Assembly: GCF_008830225.1 (NCBI RefSeq) | Contig: NZ_WAIE01000001.1 | Coordinates: forward strand, 558,001-622,000 | Origin: Pseudodesulfovibrio senegalensis | GTDB taxonomy: Bacteria; Desulfobacterota; Desulfovibrionia; Desulfovibrionales; Desulfovibrionaceae | Length of the DNA stretch: 64,000 bases | Direction: 5' to 3' | In this document: piece by piece, positions 39,219 to 48,133 of the stretch | How positions within the stretch are numbered: the stretch's first letter is position 1 | Layout of the letters: every line of letters begins with the position of its first letter | The notes under the pieces: generated by a model | The model's input: only the letters and a program-made list of their open reading frames with translations | What the model was told of the DNA's origin: nothing | Databases searched by the model: none | Program-made: the position numbers and the translations under genes

Positions 39219-39540
39219 GTGCGCTCCTTGCAGGGTGCTGGTTTGAACAGTCCAGTATCGTTGGAAAAAAAGATATGAATAAAGCAGATCATGGCAACAG
39301 TGCCTCTCCTTGGGCTTCGTCGAAAACGATTGTGAATTTCATTATCAAGACATGTCTTATAGAGCGAGCGCAAGAAGAATGCAAGACCCTTTTGTCCAGA
39401 GGGGAATTTCGGAAGGTTATGGTGTTTGCGCCAACGGGGAATGCGTTGGGTAGAGTTATGAGTGAAGAAAGGGAGATGTCGCGGGGCTTCGTTGCACTTG
39501 TCGTTTCGGCAGATCGTTTTGGGGTATGCGGGATGGGCCT
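39219..39540. other. Promoter region of the TonB operon with a partial Fur-box-like element
   Basis: 322 bases without a supportable gene. On the minus strand TTGATAATGAAATTCA (39333-39348) has a perfect Fur left half-site (TGATAAT) and a weaker right half (4 of 7). It lies about 115 bases upstream of the DUF3450 start. A plus-strand frame from 39275 has no ribosome site and low-complexity content, and is judged spurious. Confidence 0.45.
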
Positions 39541-39783
39541 CTATTCTTCGTCGTCAGGCACGTATGTGAGTTTTCCCCTGGGCCACGGATGCAGGTCGTC
39601 GTGCGGACGGGGGTCGCCATTGGCGGCAGCCGCGAGGTTGTCCAGAATTTTCTCACAGTCTTTGCACTCGTCATCGTCAAAATAGTATGAAAGATGACCG
39701 AATGCCTGATATGCTTCTGCGCAATCCTTCTGGAGCCGTTTTACTTGGGCTTCCAATTCCCTGATTTTCGCGTTTTCGTTCAT
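39541..39783 (-). CDS. Small acidic coiled-coil protein, function unknown
   Basis: The 80-residue product starts with a heptad-like helix (MNENAKIRELEAQVKRLQKD), followed by an acidic stretch with a CxxC pair (FDDDECKDCEKILDNL) and an acidic C-terminus. The CxxC could bind a metal. Coding is supported by AAGGAAA 8 bases before the ATG and by protein-like composition. It stands alone between the TonB operon and a sigma-54 activator gene. No family is recognised. Confidence 0.7.
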   Translation of the reverse strand: MNENAKIRELEAQVKRLQKDCAEAYQAFGHLSYYFDDDECKDCEKILDNLAAAANGDPRPHDDLHPWPRGKLTYVPDDEE

Positions 39784-39898
39784 ATCGGTTTCCTTTTTTT
39801 GACGGTTGTTTCTCGTTTTGGTTTGGCGAATGCAAGACTCGAATGATGCCAGCCACCTGAAGGTAATAGAATTGCCCGGTCATGCGGGGTGACGATTG

Positions 39899-41245
39899 CT
39901 ACTGCCCGGCAGCCTCATGCGTGATGCCAAGGCGCTGCATCTTGCGGTACAGGGTGCTGGGGTTAATGCCCAGTTCGCGGGCCGTATGGCTGCGGTTGCC
40001 GTCGTTGCGCTGCAGGGCGTCGCGGATCAGGGCGCGTTCCATGTCCTTGAGGGAACGCGGAGTGTGGGCATGGTCAAAGGACGTGTCGGTTCGGCGCAGT
40101 TCGCGGGGCAGGTGCCGATAGCGGATGCGCTCGCCACGGCAGAGCACGAACGCCTGCTCGATGATGTTTTCCAGCTCGCGGACGTTGCCGGGGTAGTCGT
40201 GGGCCAGCAGGCGGGCCATGGCGCGTTCCGAAAGCCCGGTCACGGCCTTGCCCTGCAAATGGTTGAACTTGGTCACCAGATGGTTGACCAGCAGGGGAAT
40301 GTCGCCCCGGCGCTGCTCCAGCGGCGGCAGCACGAGATGCACCACGCGGATGCGATAATAGAGGTCGTCGCGGAACGTGCCTTTTTTGACCAGTTCGGCC
40401 AGGTCCATCTTGGCCGCGGCAATGATGCGCACGTCCACCTTGGTGGGGGTCACCCCGCCCAGCGGCTCGATGTAGCGCTCCTGCAGCACGCGCAGCAGGC
40501 GCACCTGCACCACGGGATTGAGGTCGCATATCTCATCCAGAAAGATGGTGCCGCCCCGCGCCAGTTCAAAACGCCCGGGCTTGTCCTGCTTGGCGTCCGT
40601 GAACGCCCCGGCCTTGTAGCCGAACAGTTCGGATTCCAGCAGGGTGTCGGGCAGGGCTGCGCAGTTCACGGCCACGAACCGGCCCTTGCGCCGGGGGGAA
40701 AGGTTGTGGATGGTGCGGGCGAACAGCTCTTTGCCGGTTCCCGTGGCACCCTGAATGAGCACGGTGCTTTCGCTTTCCGCCACCAGCGGCAGCGTGGCAA
40801 AGAGCTTGGTCATGGCCGGACTGCGGCCGATGATGTCCTTGAAGGTGTAGCGCGCCTCCAGCGCCTTGCGCAGTTGCTCCACCTGCGAAAGATCCTGAAA
40901 GGTCTCGACCCCGCCGATGACGGTTCCCTTTTCATCCCTGAGCAGGGCGGTGGCGATGCGCACGGGGATGCGTTCGCCCTTGGAGGTGGTGATGTGTGTG
41001 GTGGCGTTGACCACCGGGTTCCCGGAACGCAGGGTGCGTTCCATGGCGCAGGAACTGCGGCACAGGTCCGCCCGGATGATTTCGCTGCATTTGCGGCCTT
41101 CGGCTTCCTTTCTGGATATTCCGGTGATGCGTTCGGCCGCCGCGTTGAACGAGAGAACGCGGCGTTCAAGGTCCACGGTGAACACTCCCTCGTTGATGGA
41201 GTCGAGGATGGTGTCGTAGAGGCGGTTTCGGGACGATGGTTTCAC
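39899..41245 (-). CDS. PAS-domain sigma-54 activator with GAFTDA loop
   Basis: The 448-residue protein has an N-terminal PAS domain (about 10-125) with clustered cysteines C53, C62 and C66 (KCSEIIRADLCRSSC), a AAA+ domain with Walker A GATGTGKE (166-173), a sigma-54 loop reading GAFTDA (213-218), Walker B GTIFLDEICD, and a Fis-type helix-turn-helix (SHTARELGINPSTLYRKMQR). The PAS cysteines suggest redox or Fe-S sensing. The start is GTG at 41245 with GGGAG 7 bases upstream. It is divergent from the octaheme cytochrome gene, whose sigma-54 promoter at 41416 is the obvious target. The Asp in the loop is a natural variant of the usual Gly. Confidence 0.9.
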   Translation of the reverse strand: MKPSSRNRLYDTILDSINEGVFTVDLERRVLSFNAAAERITGISRKEAEGRKCSEIIRADLCRSSCAMERTLRSGNPVVNATTHITTSKGERIPVRIATALLRDEKGTVIGGVETFQDLSQVEQLRKALEARYTFKDIIGRSPAMTKLFATLPLVAESESTVLIQGATGTGKELFARTIHNLSPRRKGRFVAVNCAALPDTLLESELFGYKAGAFTDAKQDKPGRFELARGGTIFLDEICDLNPVVQVRLLRVLQERYIEPLGGVTPTKVDVRIIAAAKMDLAELVKKGTFRDDLYYRIRVVHLVLPPLEQRRGDIPLLVNHLVTKFNHLQGKAVTGLSERAMARLLAHDYPGNVRELENIIEQAFVLCRGERIRYRHLPRELRRTDTSFDHAHTPRSLKDMERALIRDALQRNDGNRSHTARELGINPSTLYRKMQRLGITHEAAGQ

Positions 41246-41415
41246 TGGAACGCTCCCGGTTACAATTCTCCCGTACCATATTGTCTATCGGTTGGTCGTG
41301 CAGAATGCAAGGCGTACCGGCTTTCTGTCGTGCGTTTTGCAATGCCGGGTCGGCTGTGCCCGTGGGCTGGCCTGTGGTGAGCGAAACAAAACAGGCGGTT
41401 AGCGGCACGTGTTCA

Positions 41416-41430
41416 TGGCATGGATGTTGC
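41416..41430 (+). promoter_or_regulatory. Sigma-54 promoter of the octaheme cytochrome gene
   Basis: TGGCATGGATGTTGC matches the -24/-12 consensus with one change (C to T at the end of the -24 element). The predicted start is near 41442, about 90 bases before the ATG. The divergent sigma-54 activator starts 170 bases away. Confidence 0.8.
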
Positions 41431-41533
41431 CCCTTGTGACCATGCTCATGGCCGTGCGCAATGCGAAAAGCGGCTCTGGGGGAGTGCAAACTGGCAAGAC
41501 GACCTGTTTCGTATCCGAACCAAGGAGGAAATC

Positions 41534-42610
41534 ATGCGAATTGTGCTGTTGGGCTCTTTGCTTCTTGCGGGAGTCTGTGCGCTGGCGGTCGGGAACACCG
41601 TGGCCGGGGATAAACCGGACAAGGAGGAATGCTTTGCCACCAGCCTGCACCACACCACCCGGGGCATGGGGCATTGGTACAACGCCGCGGACGGATTCAG
41701 CGCGGTGACCGGTGTTCCGTACAAGGACCTCGGGTGCAAGGGCTGCCATGTTTCCTCCTGCAATGACTGTCATCTGGAGAAAACCGAAAACGGGTATGCC
41801 TATTCCACGGAAAAGGCGCGCGACTCCAATACCTGCCTCAAATGCCATGCCCGTGAAAAGGCCACGCTGGGCATGGACAAGGCCCGGGGCATCGAGAGCG
41901 TGCACATGGGCAGCATGGAATGTGCGGACTGCCATTCGAAACGAGAGGTGCATGGCGACGGAACCTGCTACGACAGCATGCGCGCGCCCGGCGCTCTGGA
42001 TACCAAGTGTACCAACTGCCATACCGCGGAAGGAGGCGATGCTCCCGCCCTGCCGGGGACCAGGTCTCATACGGTGCACAAGGACCAACTCGACTGCACG
42101 GCCTGCCACGTCTCCAACACCATGACCTGTTACAACTGCCACTTTGGCGTGCTCAAGGAAACCGGAAAGAAGTCCGAGAGTTTTGCGGCCAAGGCCAAGG
42201 ATTTCCTGCTGCTGGTCAAATATGACGGCAAGGTCACCAGCGGAACCCTGCAAACATTGGTGGGGCCGGACAATTACCCGTTCGTGACCTATGTGCCGTA
42301 CTTCACCCACTCGGTGATGGCCGAGGGCCGGACGTGTGAACAGTGCCACGCCACGGAAGCGGTTTCCCTGCTTGCACAGGGAAAACGGTATGCTCCGGGC
42401 ACGGTCAAGGACGGCAAGGTCGTTTTCAAGACGGGCGTGATTCCGTTGGCTCCCGAGCTTCTGGATTGGCCCTTCCTTGAAAAGAAACAGGGTAAGTGGA
42501 CGCCCTTCAAACCGGAAAACAAACCGTTGATACAGCTCGGCGTGTATGCCGAACCGTTTTCGGCAAAAGAGCTGAAAGCCATGAAGAAAAAACAGGTGTT
42601 CAAGCCCTGA
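41534..42610 (+). CDS. Periplasmic octaheme c-type cytochrome
   Basis: The 358-residue protein has a Sec signal peptide (MRIVLLGSLLLAGVCALAVG) and eight CxxCH heme motifs: CKGCH, CNDCH, CLKCH, CADCH, CTNCH, CTACH, CYNCH and CEQCH. Seven are packed into residues 70-205. The eighth follows a heme-free segment with KSESFAAKAKDFLLLVKYDG and precedes a heme-poor C-terminal domain. I cannot assign it to a named enzyme. Octaheme reductases of the tetrathionate, nitrite or hydroxylamine type are possible, and so is a pure electron carrier. AAGGAGGAAATC provides a strong ribosome site. Its expression is very likely sigma-54 dependent, under the divergent PAS activator. A terminator follows. Confidence 0.9.
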   Translation: MRIVLLGSLLLAGVCALAVGNTVAGDKPDKEECFATSLHHTTRGMGHWYNAADGFSAVTGVPYKDLGCKGCHVSSCNDCHLEKTENGYAYSTEKARDSNTCLKCHAREKATLGMDKARGIESVHMGSMECADCHSKREVHGDGTCYDSMRAPGALDTKCTNCHTAEGGDAPALPGTRSHTVHKDQLDCTACHVSNTMTCYNCHFGVLKETGKKSESFAAKAKDFLLLVKYDGKVTSGTLQTLVGPDNYPFVTYVPYFTHSVMAEGRTCEQCHATEAVSLLAQGKRYAPGTVKDGKVVFKTGVIPLAPELLDWPFLEKKQGKWTPFKPENKPLIQLGVYAEPFSAKELKAMKKKQVFKP

Positions 42611-42664
42611 GTCTCGGGCTTCACCTCCGGCCGGGAAACCGGCAGGCCGTTCACGGGAGCGGCT

Positions 42665-42697
42665 GCGGGACCATGTGTTTGCATGGTCCCGCTTTTT
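42665..42697 (+). terminator. Rho-independent terminator after the octaheme cytochrome gene
   Basis: GCGGGACCATG (42665-42675) pairs perfectly with 42682-42692 around a six-base loop and is followed by TTTTTGTT. Confidence 0.93.
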
Positions 42698-42756
42698 GTT
42701 GCCAACAGGTCGTTTATGGTTGTTTCAACATGTTGATTTGCATTTGATTCCTGTGG

Positions 42757-42790
42757 GGGCGCACTGTAAGAAGTTGGGCGCACCGTAAAA
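42757..42790 (+). repeat. 19-bp-spaced direct repeat upstream of the sulfite reductase gene
   Basis: GGGCGCACTGTAA (from 42757) is repeated as GGGCGCACCGTAA (from 42776), directly before the ribosome site of the sulfite reductase gene. Two aligned copies about two helical turns apart could be a regulator site or a chance duplication. Confidence 0.45.
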
Positions 42791-42803
42791 CAGGAGACAA
42801 GCA

Positions 42804-43460
42804 ATGAGTGACAATAAAGAAAATTCCCTGGCCGTGATGCCGGTCAGACGCACGGACGGAACCCATGCCCTGCGTCTGTGTCTGGATCAGGGATTGCTGA
42901 CCCCGGACATGACGCGCCGCGTGGTGGGCATCATGGACAGTTGCCCGGGGGTGACCCTGCGCGCCACCACCGGCCAGCGCATGAATCTGGAAAATGTGCC
43001 CGGGGACCGGCTGGACGAGGTGGTGGCCCTGCTGGGTACGGCCATCCCCAAATGCCCGCCGGGCGTGTCGGTATGTTCGGGCGGCGATCTGTGCAAGCTG
43101 GGCATGCAGCCCACCCGGAGCATGGCAGACCGCCTGCTGGCCGTGATCAGGGAAAACGGCCCATATCCGTTCAAGGTCAAGTCCGGGGTGTCCGGCTGCG
43201 GCATGGCCTGCGGCCTCAGCTTTGTGCGCGATGTCGGTCTGGTGGCCGGTGCAAAAGGCTGGGACGTGTATTTCGGCGGTTGCGCCACAAGCAAGGCCTG
43301 CCCCGGTGTGCGCATCGGCAAGGGGCTGAGTGCGGACAAGGCTCTCGAGGTGGTCGGCCGGGCGTTGGTATTTTATCGTGAAAACGGCAAAAAACGTGAA
43401 CGGACCAGCGGCCTGATGCGGCGTCTGGGCAAGGAAGCACTGCTGTCCGCGCTGGCATGA
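42804..43460 (+). CDS. Small assimilatory-type sulfite reductase (siroheme / [4Fe-4S])
   Basis: The 218-residue protein is a single-module siroheme sulfite reductase like the small, low-spin, assimilatory-type enzyme of Desulfovibrio. The cluster and siroheme ligands follow the C-x5-C ... C-x3-C rule: C91 and C97 in VCSGGDLCKLG, C132 and C136 in SGCGMACGLS. Two further cysteines (C160, C166) occur in GGCATSKACPG. An N-terminal half-ferrodoxin-like domain contains RATTGQRMNLENVP. It would reduce sulfite to sulfide in the cytoplasm; its physiological role in sulfate reducers is unsettled. AGGAGA lies 8 bases before the ATG. It is monocistronic, following a terminator. Confidence 0.92.
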   Translation: MSDNKENSLAVMPVRRTDGTHALRLCLDQGLLTPDMTRRVVGIMDSCPGVTLRATTGQRMNLENVPGDRLDEVVALLGTAIPKCPPGVSVCSGGDLCKLGMQPTRSMADRLLAVIRENGPYPFKVKSGVSGCGMACGLSFVRDVGLVAGAKGWDVYFGGCATSKACPGVRIGKGLSADKALEVVGRALVFYRENGKKRERTSGLMRRLGKEALLSALA

Positions 43461-43642
43461 TGCTGGTTGAGATTTTTTGGGGTACTCTTTGCAGGTTTTC
43501 AACTCGCCGTCCGTTGATGGCGAAAGGGCTTTTCAGCCGTTTTTTGGGGAGGCTTTGACCTGCGGCCCGCTGATCGTGGGACAAAGGAACCTGACGCGGG
43601 AGTTTGCGGGCCGTTGCCCGGGAATGTCATTTCGGCTTTGTT

Positions 43643-44026
43643 TTATTGCCGGGAATCCTGTCGTTCTTTCATCCTTGCCCCGGCGGTGCCTGCGAGTCCC
43701 TGACGTGCGCTTTCAATGGCGTGGGCGAAGTCGCGAATCTGGTCGTTGCCGGACATGATGAATTCATGTTCAACCGGCATGTAGCCGTGAAAGAGGACGT
43801 TTGCGGCCAGCTTGATGCGCCGCCATAAACGGGCGGGCCAACACTCCTCCGTGTATATGCCGCGTGGCGAGAATTTGCCGGTCATGTTCAGCGTCAGCTC
43901 CGTATCCTCGTTCTTTTCCACGATGAGCGTCAGGTCGTGGTCCGGGTGCATGCAGGTGCATTCGGCCCGGTAAATGACCATGCTTTCGTGTTCATATGAT
44001 TTCATGATTTTTGATGCTGATAGCAT
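43643..44026 (-). CDS. Conserved-looking hypothetical protein, about 127 residues
   Basis: The product starts MLSASKIMKSYEHESMVIYR and contains CTCMHPDHDLTLIVEKNEDT and a mixed alpha/beta pattern (ELTLNMTGKFSPRGIYTEEC). No family is recognised. The CTCMHPDHD segment has a possible metal-site look. The open frame continues 63 codons further upstream through the glnN terminator, which cannot be coding, so the ATG at 44026 is the sensible start. The ribosome site before it is poor. It lies alone between the sulfite reductase gene (convergent) and glnN. Confidence 0.65.
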   Translation of the reverse strand: MLSASKIMKSYEHESMVIYRAECTCMHPDHDLTLIVEKNEDTELTLNMTGKFSPRGIYTEECWPARLWRRIKLAANVLFHGYMPVEHEFIMSGNDQIRDFAHAIESARQGLAGTAGARMKERQDSRQ

Positions 44027-44117
44027 GGTTTTTAGTTCCTGTGGCTTATGTTTGTTGTTTTGAAGCAGGTTGTAAATATAGCCATGGCTATTGTCTAAGG
44101 CAAGTGGCGCAGCAAAA

Positions 44118-44150
44118 AAACGGCCCGGTTTCTTGGAAACCGGGCCGTTT
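44118..44150 (-). terminator. Rho-independent terminator of glnN
   Basis: AAACGGCCCGGTTT (44118-44131) and 44137-44150 form a perfect 14-bp stem with a 5-base loop. On the minus strand it is followed by TTTTTTT, 22 bases after the glnN stop. Confidence 0.93.
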
Positions 44151-44172
44151 GCATTGTTCGGGGAAGAAAATG

Positions 44173-46356
44173 CTATTTGATGAACAGCATTTCCTGATAG
44201 CTGGGCAGGGCCCAAAGGTCGTCGGCCACAACCATTTCCAGCTCGTCCGCGTACTTGCGAACTTCCAGCATGGCAGGAAGCACCGTGTCCACGCAGTAGC
44301 GGGCTTCATCCCGGACATCGTCGAATTCGCCGTTGTCCATGACGGATTCCAGCGCCTCGGTGGCAGCCTGCAGGCCGCGCAGCTTGGCAGTCACGTCGTC
44401 GAGGATGCCGGTGGTGGGTTCGATGCCTGCGGTCTTCATGTTGGCGCAGACATTGGCCAGTTCGCCCTGATAACGGATGGCGGCGGGCAGGATGATGGTG
44501 CGGGCCATCTTGATGGACTGCTCGGCTTCCGTGGTGATGAGCTGGTTGTACTGCTCATGGTAGATTTCAGTGCGGGATTCCAGTTCGTCCTTGGAAAGCA
44601 CTTCGTATTTTTCAAACAGCTCGATGACGTCCGGGTCGCTCATGGTCGGCAGGGCGTCGGCAGCGGTCTTGAGGTTGGGCAGACCGCGTTTGGCGGCTTC
44701 TTCCTGCCATTCGTCGGAGTAGCCGTCACCGTTGAAGACCACATGACCATGCTTTTTCATGATGTCCTGAATGACCTTCTGGCAGGCTTCACTGAGCTTC
44801 GACTCGTCACCCTTGGTGATCTTTTCAATCTCGTCGGCCATGAAGTCCAGGGATTCAGCGAGGATGGTGTTCAGGGCCACCTGTGCTCCGGCGATGGACT
44901 GGTTGGAGCCCACGGCGCGGAACTCGAAACGGTTGCCCGTGAAGGCGAAGGGGCTGGTGCGGTTGCGGTCGCCGGCGTCCATGGGCAGCGGGGGTAGGGT
45001 GTCGACACCCACTTCGAGGCAGCCCTTGGTCTTGCAGCCGGTGAGGCCGCCTTCCTTGATCTGTTCAAAGATGTCGGCCAGCTGCTCGCCGAGGAAGATG
45101 GAGATGATGGCCGGGGGAGCTTCGTTGGCGCCCAGACGGTGGTCGTTGCCGGCCGAGGCGACAACCGCGCGGAGCAGTTTGCCGTATTTTTCAACCGCGC
45201 GGATGGTGGCGGCGGTGAAGACCAGGAACTGCATGTTCTTGTGCGGGGTGTCGCCGGGGTTGTAGAGCGATCCCTGCGACGGGGTGGACAGGGAGTAGTT
45301 CAGGTGCTTGCCCGAGCCGTTGATGCCCGCAAAGGGCTTTTCGTGCAGCATGCAGGCCATGCCGTTGCGCTTGGCCACGGATTTGAGCACGGTCATGACC
45401 ATCTGGTTGTGGTCGGTGGCCAGGTTTGCCTGTTCGTAGACCGGGGCGATCTCGAACTGGCCCGGGGCCACTTCGTTGTGGCGGGTCTTGACCGGCACGC
45501 CCAGCTTGTAGAGTTCTCGCTCCACTTCCAGCATGAAGGAGAGGACGCGGCGGGGAATGGCGCCGAAATAGTGGTCGTCCAGTTCCTGGCCTTTGGCGGG
45601 CTTGGCGCCGAACAGGGTACGGCCGCAGACCATCAGGTCCGGGCGGGCAAAATAGAAGTTGCGGTCAACAAGGAAGTATTCCTGCTCGGGACCGGCGTTG
45701 GAGACAACCATTTCGCCGTTGTCGTTGCCGAAGAGCCCGAGCATGCGGGTGGCAGACTTGTTGATGGCCTGATTGGCGCGCAGCAGCGGAGTCTTTTTGT
45801 CCAGCGCGTGTCCTTTCCAGGAAACGAACGCCGTGGGAATACACAGGAAGGTCCCGTTGGGGTTTTCCAGAATGTAGGCCGGGTTGGTCACGTCCCACGC
45901 GGTGTAGCCGCGTGCTTCGAACGTGGCGCGCAGGCCGCCGGACGGGAAACTGGAGGCATCGGGCTCGCCCTGAATCAGGAGTTTGCCGTCGAATTCCGCA
46001 ATGGCGCCGCCCTCGCCGTCCGGGGAAAGGAAGCCGTCGTGCTTTTCCGCGGTCAGTCCGGTGAGGGGATAGAACACGTGGGTGTAATGAGTGGCTCCCT
46101 TGGAGAGGGCCCATTCCTTCATGGCCGCGGCCACCGGACCGGCAATGGCGGGGTCGAGCTTTTCGCCGGTTTTTTTGGTCTTCATCAAGGATTTGTATAC
46201 ATCCTTGGGAAGCATGTTCTTCATGACCTTGTCGCTGAAGACATTGGAACCGAAGATTTCGGTAGGCGTGGTCTTGGAAAAATCCAGGGGTTCACTGGTG
46301 GGGGTGTAGTTGGTGATGGCCTGGATGGCGCTGCGCCGAACCTGATATCCACTCAT
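44173..46356 (-). CDS. glnN: Glutamine synthetase type III
   Basis: The 727-residue enzyme condenses ammonium and glutamate with ATP. Its length and motifs mark it as the large type III form (GlnN): [20 protein letters not shown] near residue 93, the metal and ATP region [60 protein letters not shown] and [20 protein letters not shown]. The adenylylation tyrosine of type I enzymes does not apply here. AAGGAG lies 8 bases upstream of the ATG. A sigma-54-like sequence at 46437-46452 (TGGCCCGGTATTTGTT, minus) is too degenerate to claim. It assimilates ammonium, including that made by the nitrogenase in this same window. Confidence 0.95.
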   Translation of the reverse strand: MSGYQVRRSAIQAITNYTPTSEPLDFSKTTPTEIFGSNVFSDKVMKNMLPKDVYKSLMKTKKTGEKLDPAIAGPVAAAMKEWALSKGATHYTHVFYPLTGLTAEKHDGFLSPDGEGGAIAEFDGKLLIQGEPDASSFPSGGLRATFEARGYTAWDVTNPAYILENPNGTFLCIPTAFVSWKGHALDKKTPLLRANQAINKSATRMLGLFGNDNGEMVVSNAGPEQEYFLVDRNFYFARPDLMVCGRTLFGAKPAKGQELDDHYFGAIPRRVLSFMLEVERELYKLGVPVKTRHNEVAPGQFEIAPVYEQANLATDHNQMVMTVLKSVAKRNGMACMLHEKPFAGINGSGKHLNYSLSTPSQGSLYNPGDTPHKNMQFLVFTAATIRAVEKYGKLLRAVVASAGNDHRLGANEAPPAIISIFLGEQLADIFEQIKEGGLTGCKTKGCLEVGVDTLPPLPMDAGDRNRTSPFAFTGNRFEFRAVGSNQSIAGAQVALNTILAESLDFMADEIEKITKGDESKLSEACQKVIQDIMKKHGHVVFNGDGYSDEWQEEAAKRGLPNLKTAADALPTMSDPDVIELFEKYEVLSKDELESRTEIYHEQYNQLITTEAEQSIKMARTIILPAAIRYQGELANVCANMKTAGIEPTTGILDDVTAKLRGLQAATEALESVMDNGEFDDVRDEARYCVDTVLPAMLEVRKYADELEMVVADDLWALPSYQEMLFIK

Positions 46357-46714
46357 TGCTGCATCTCCTTGAAGCGCTTTTGTGTTACTCCGGTGTTTTG
46401 GCCGGGGTATTGTTGCCTTGTCGTTCGGGTTCTACTAACAAATACCGGGCCAAGAGTGCGTTGTCCTTGTATTCCAGATGATTAGTGGAATGTGCCCGGA
46501 TTTGTGCTGGTGTTGTTTTACGAAAATGTAATTTCAATAGTGAAAAAAGACTATCGATTTCACAAAAAAAGGAAATTGAAGCTTTTGAAAAAGACCATTT
46601 TGCATCGTGCTTGACGGTTTTTCGAATATTGAAGCGTCCGGTTGTGTGTGACGCAGTATGGGTACGCGTTTTTTGCTGCAGGGTCCAGTATGGGGAGTCC
46701 CGGAGAGGGAAGAA
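46357..46714. other. Intergenic region upstream of glnN
   Basis: 358 bases between the NtrC-type regulator stop and the glnN start, both on the minus strand. It is AT-rich around 46510-46630. I see no gene and no clear promoter; only the degenerate -24/-12-like sequence at 46437-46452. Confidence 0.5.
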
Positions 46715-48133
46715 TCATTCCGGGGTATAGAGATTCTTTCGGGTCAGCCCGTGCTTTTTGAGCAGGGCATAGAGCCGTGCGCGCGATAACCCGGAAAGTG
46801 TGCAGGCCTGCTGCACGTTGCCGCGCGCGGTCTGGAAAAGGTCACGCAGGTATTTTTGCTCAAGTTCTCCGACGACCTGCTCCCGAAAATCCTTGAACAG
46901 CGGAAAGTTGCTCGCATCCAGCGTGGTGTCTGCCGCGGCGGTGTCCGCGTTTGCAGAAAGAGTCTGGCGGGCCATGTGCACCCGGATGTCCATGGGCAAG
47001 TGGCGCGGCAGCAGGGTCCGTTCTTCTCCGGACCGTGCAAGTGCGTTTTCCACGGCATTGGAAAGTTCACGCACGTTGCCGGGCCACTGGTATTTTTCCA
47101 GCATATCCCGAAAATCCGGAGAACATTCCTTTTCCGTGCCGTTGTCGCGTGCGATGGCCCGTTTGAGGAAATGGTCGGTGAGCAGACGCACGTCGCCCGT
47201 GCGTTCCCGCAGGGGAGGGACGCGCACGGATATGGTGCGGATGCGGAAAAGCAGGTCCTGCCGGAAATCCCATGAGGCCACCATGGCGTCGAGGTCGCGG
47301 TTGGTGGCGGCGATGAGCCGGAAGTTGCTGGTGACCTCGTGCTCGGAACCCACCGGACGGAAGCGGCGTTCCTGCACCACGCGCAAAAAACTTTTTTGCA
47401 CGGCAAGAGGCAGTTCCCCGATTTCGTCCAGAAAGAGAGTGCCTCCGTCGGCCTGCCGGATCAATCCGTCCTGACGCCGGTCAGCCCCCGTGAATGCGCC
47501 CCGCTCATGCCCGAAGAGGGTGCTTTCCACAAGATTCTCTGGCAGGGCCGCACAATCCACCACCACGAAGGGCATGTCCGACTTTCGGCTGTTCTGGTGT
47601 GTTATGCGCGCCAACAGTTCCTTGCCGGTTCCTGTTTCTCCGGTGATGAGCACGTTGGCGTCCGTGTCTGCGGCCTGGGCCAGCATTTCCAGGCAGGTGT
47701 TCAGGGCCTTGCTTTGGCCCACGATGGCGTCGCGCTTGAGGTCGCGGGCAGCGATGCGGCTGAGCTTCTGGCGGCGGTATTCGATGGCACGGCTCACAGG
47801 CAGCTTGATTTTGCTCAGTGTGGGCGGTTTGGGAATGTAGCTCCACGCCCCGCTGCGGATGGCCAGTTCCGCCCCGTCCGGGTCGCTGGATGCGGAGAGT
47901 ATGATCACTTCGGGACGGCTGCGGCCGTCTCGGATTTCGGCAAGGCTGTCCAGACCGCTGCCGTCGGGCAGGCCGATGTCCAGAATCACAAGGTCATATT
48001 TTCCCTTTCGGGCCATGTCCACGCCCTGCACAAGGTAGTTGGCCACGTCAACCTTGTGCCCCATGTCCGAAATGACCATGGCCAGGGCCTTGCAAAGCTG
48101 CACGTCGTCATCAATGATCAGAACCTGCGCCAT
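46715..48133 (-). CDS. NtrC-family sigma-54 response regulator
   Basis: The 472-residue protein has a receiver domain (VLIIDDDVQLCKAL, phospho-acceptor in DLVILDIGLPDGSG, YIPKPPT), a AAA+ domain with Walker A GETGTGKE, intact GAFTGA, Walker B GTLFLDEIGE, and a C-terminal Fis-type helix-turn-helix (VQQACTLSGLSRARLYALLKK). It should activate sigma-54 promoters when phosphorylated by the hybrid kinase encoded just upstream; the kinase stop and this start share an A (TGATG). Its targets are unknown. Adjacency to glnN hints at nitrogen control, but its HTH and partner are not those of classical NtrBC. Confidence 0.93.
   Translation of the reverse strand: MAQVLIIDDDVQLCKALAMVISDMGHKVDVANYLVQGVDMARKGKYDLVILDIGLPDGSGLDSLAEIRDGRSRPEVIILSASSDPDGAELAIRSGAWSYIPKPPTLSKIKLPVSRAIEYRRQKLSRIAARDLKRDAIVGQSKALNTCLEMLAQAADTDANVLITGETGTGKELLARITHQNSRKSDMPFVVVDCAALPENLVESTLFGHERGAFTGADRRQDGLIRQADGGTLFLDEIGELPLAVQKSFLRVVQERRFRPVGSEHEVTSNFRLIAATNRDLDAMVASWDFRQDLLFRIRTISVRVPPLRERTGDVRLLTDHFLKRAIARDNGTEKECSPDFRDMLEKYQWPGNVRELSNAVENALARSGEERTLLPRHLPMDIRVHMARQTLSANADTAAADTTLDASNFPLFKDFREQVVGELEQKYLRDLFQTARGNVQQACTLSGLSRARLYALLKKHGLTRKNLYTPE

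Noticed and set aside
39275-39685. Plus-strand 136-codon frame upstream of and over the small coiled-coil gene
   Set aside because: No ribosome site, Ser-rich low-complexity end, and it is antisense to a better-supported short gene.
46437-46452. Sigma-54-like promoter for glnN (TGGCCCGGTATTTGTT on the minus strand)
   Set aside because: Two deviations, including loss of the GC pair at -12, which is nearly invariant.
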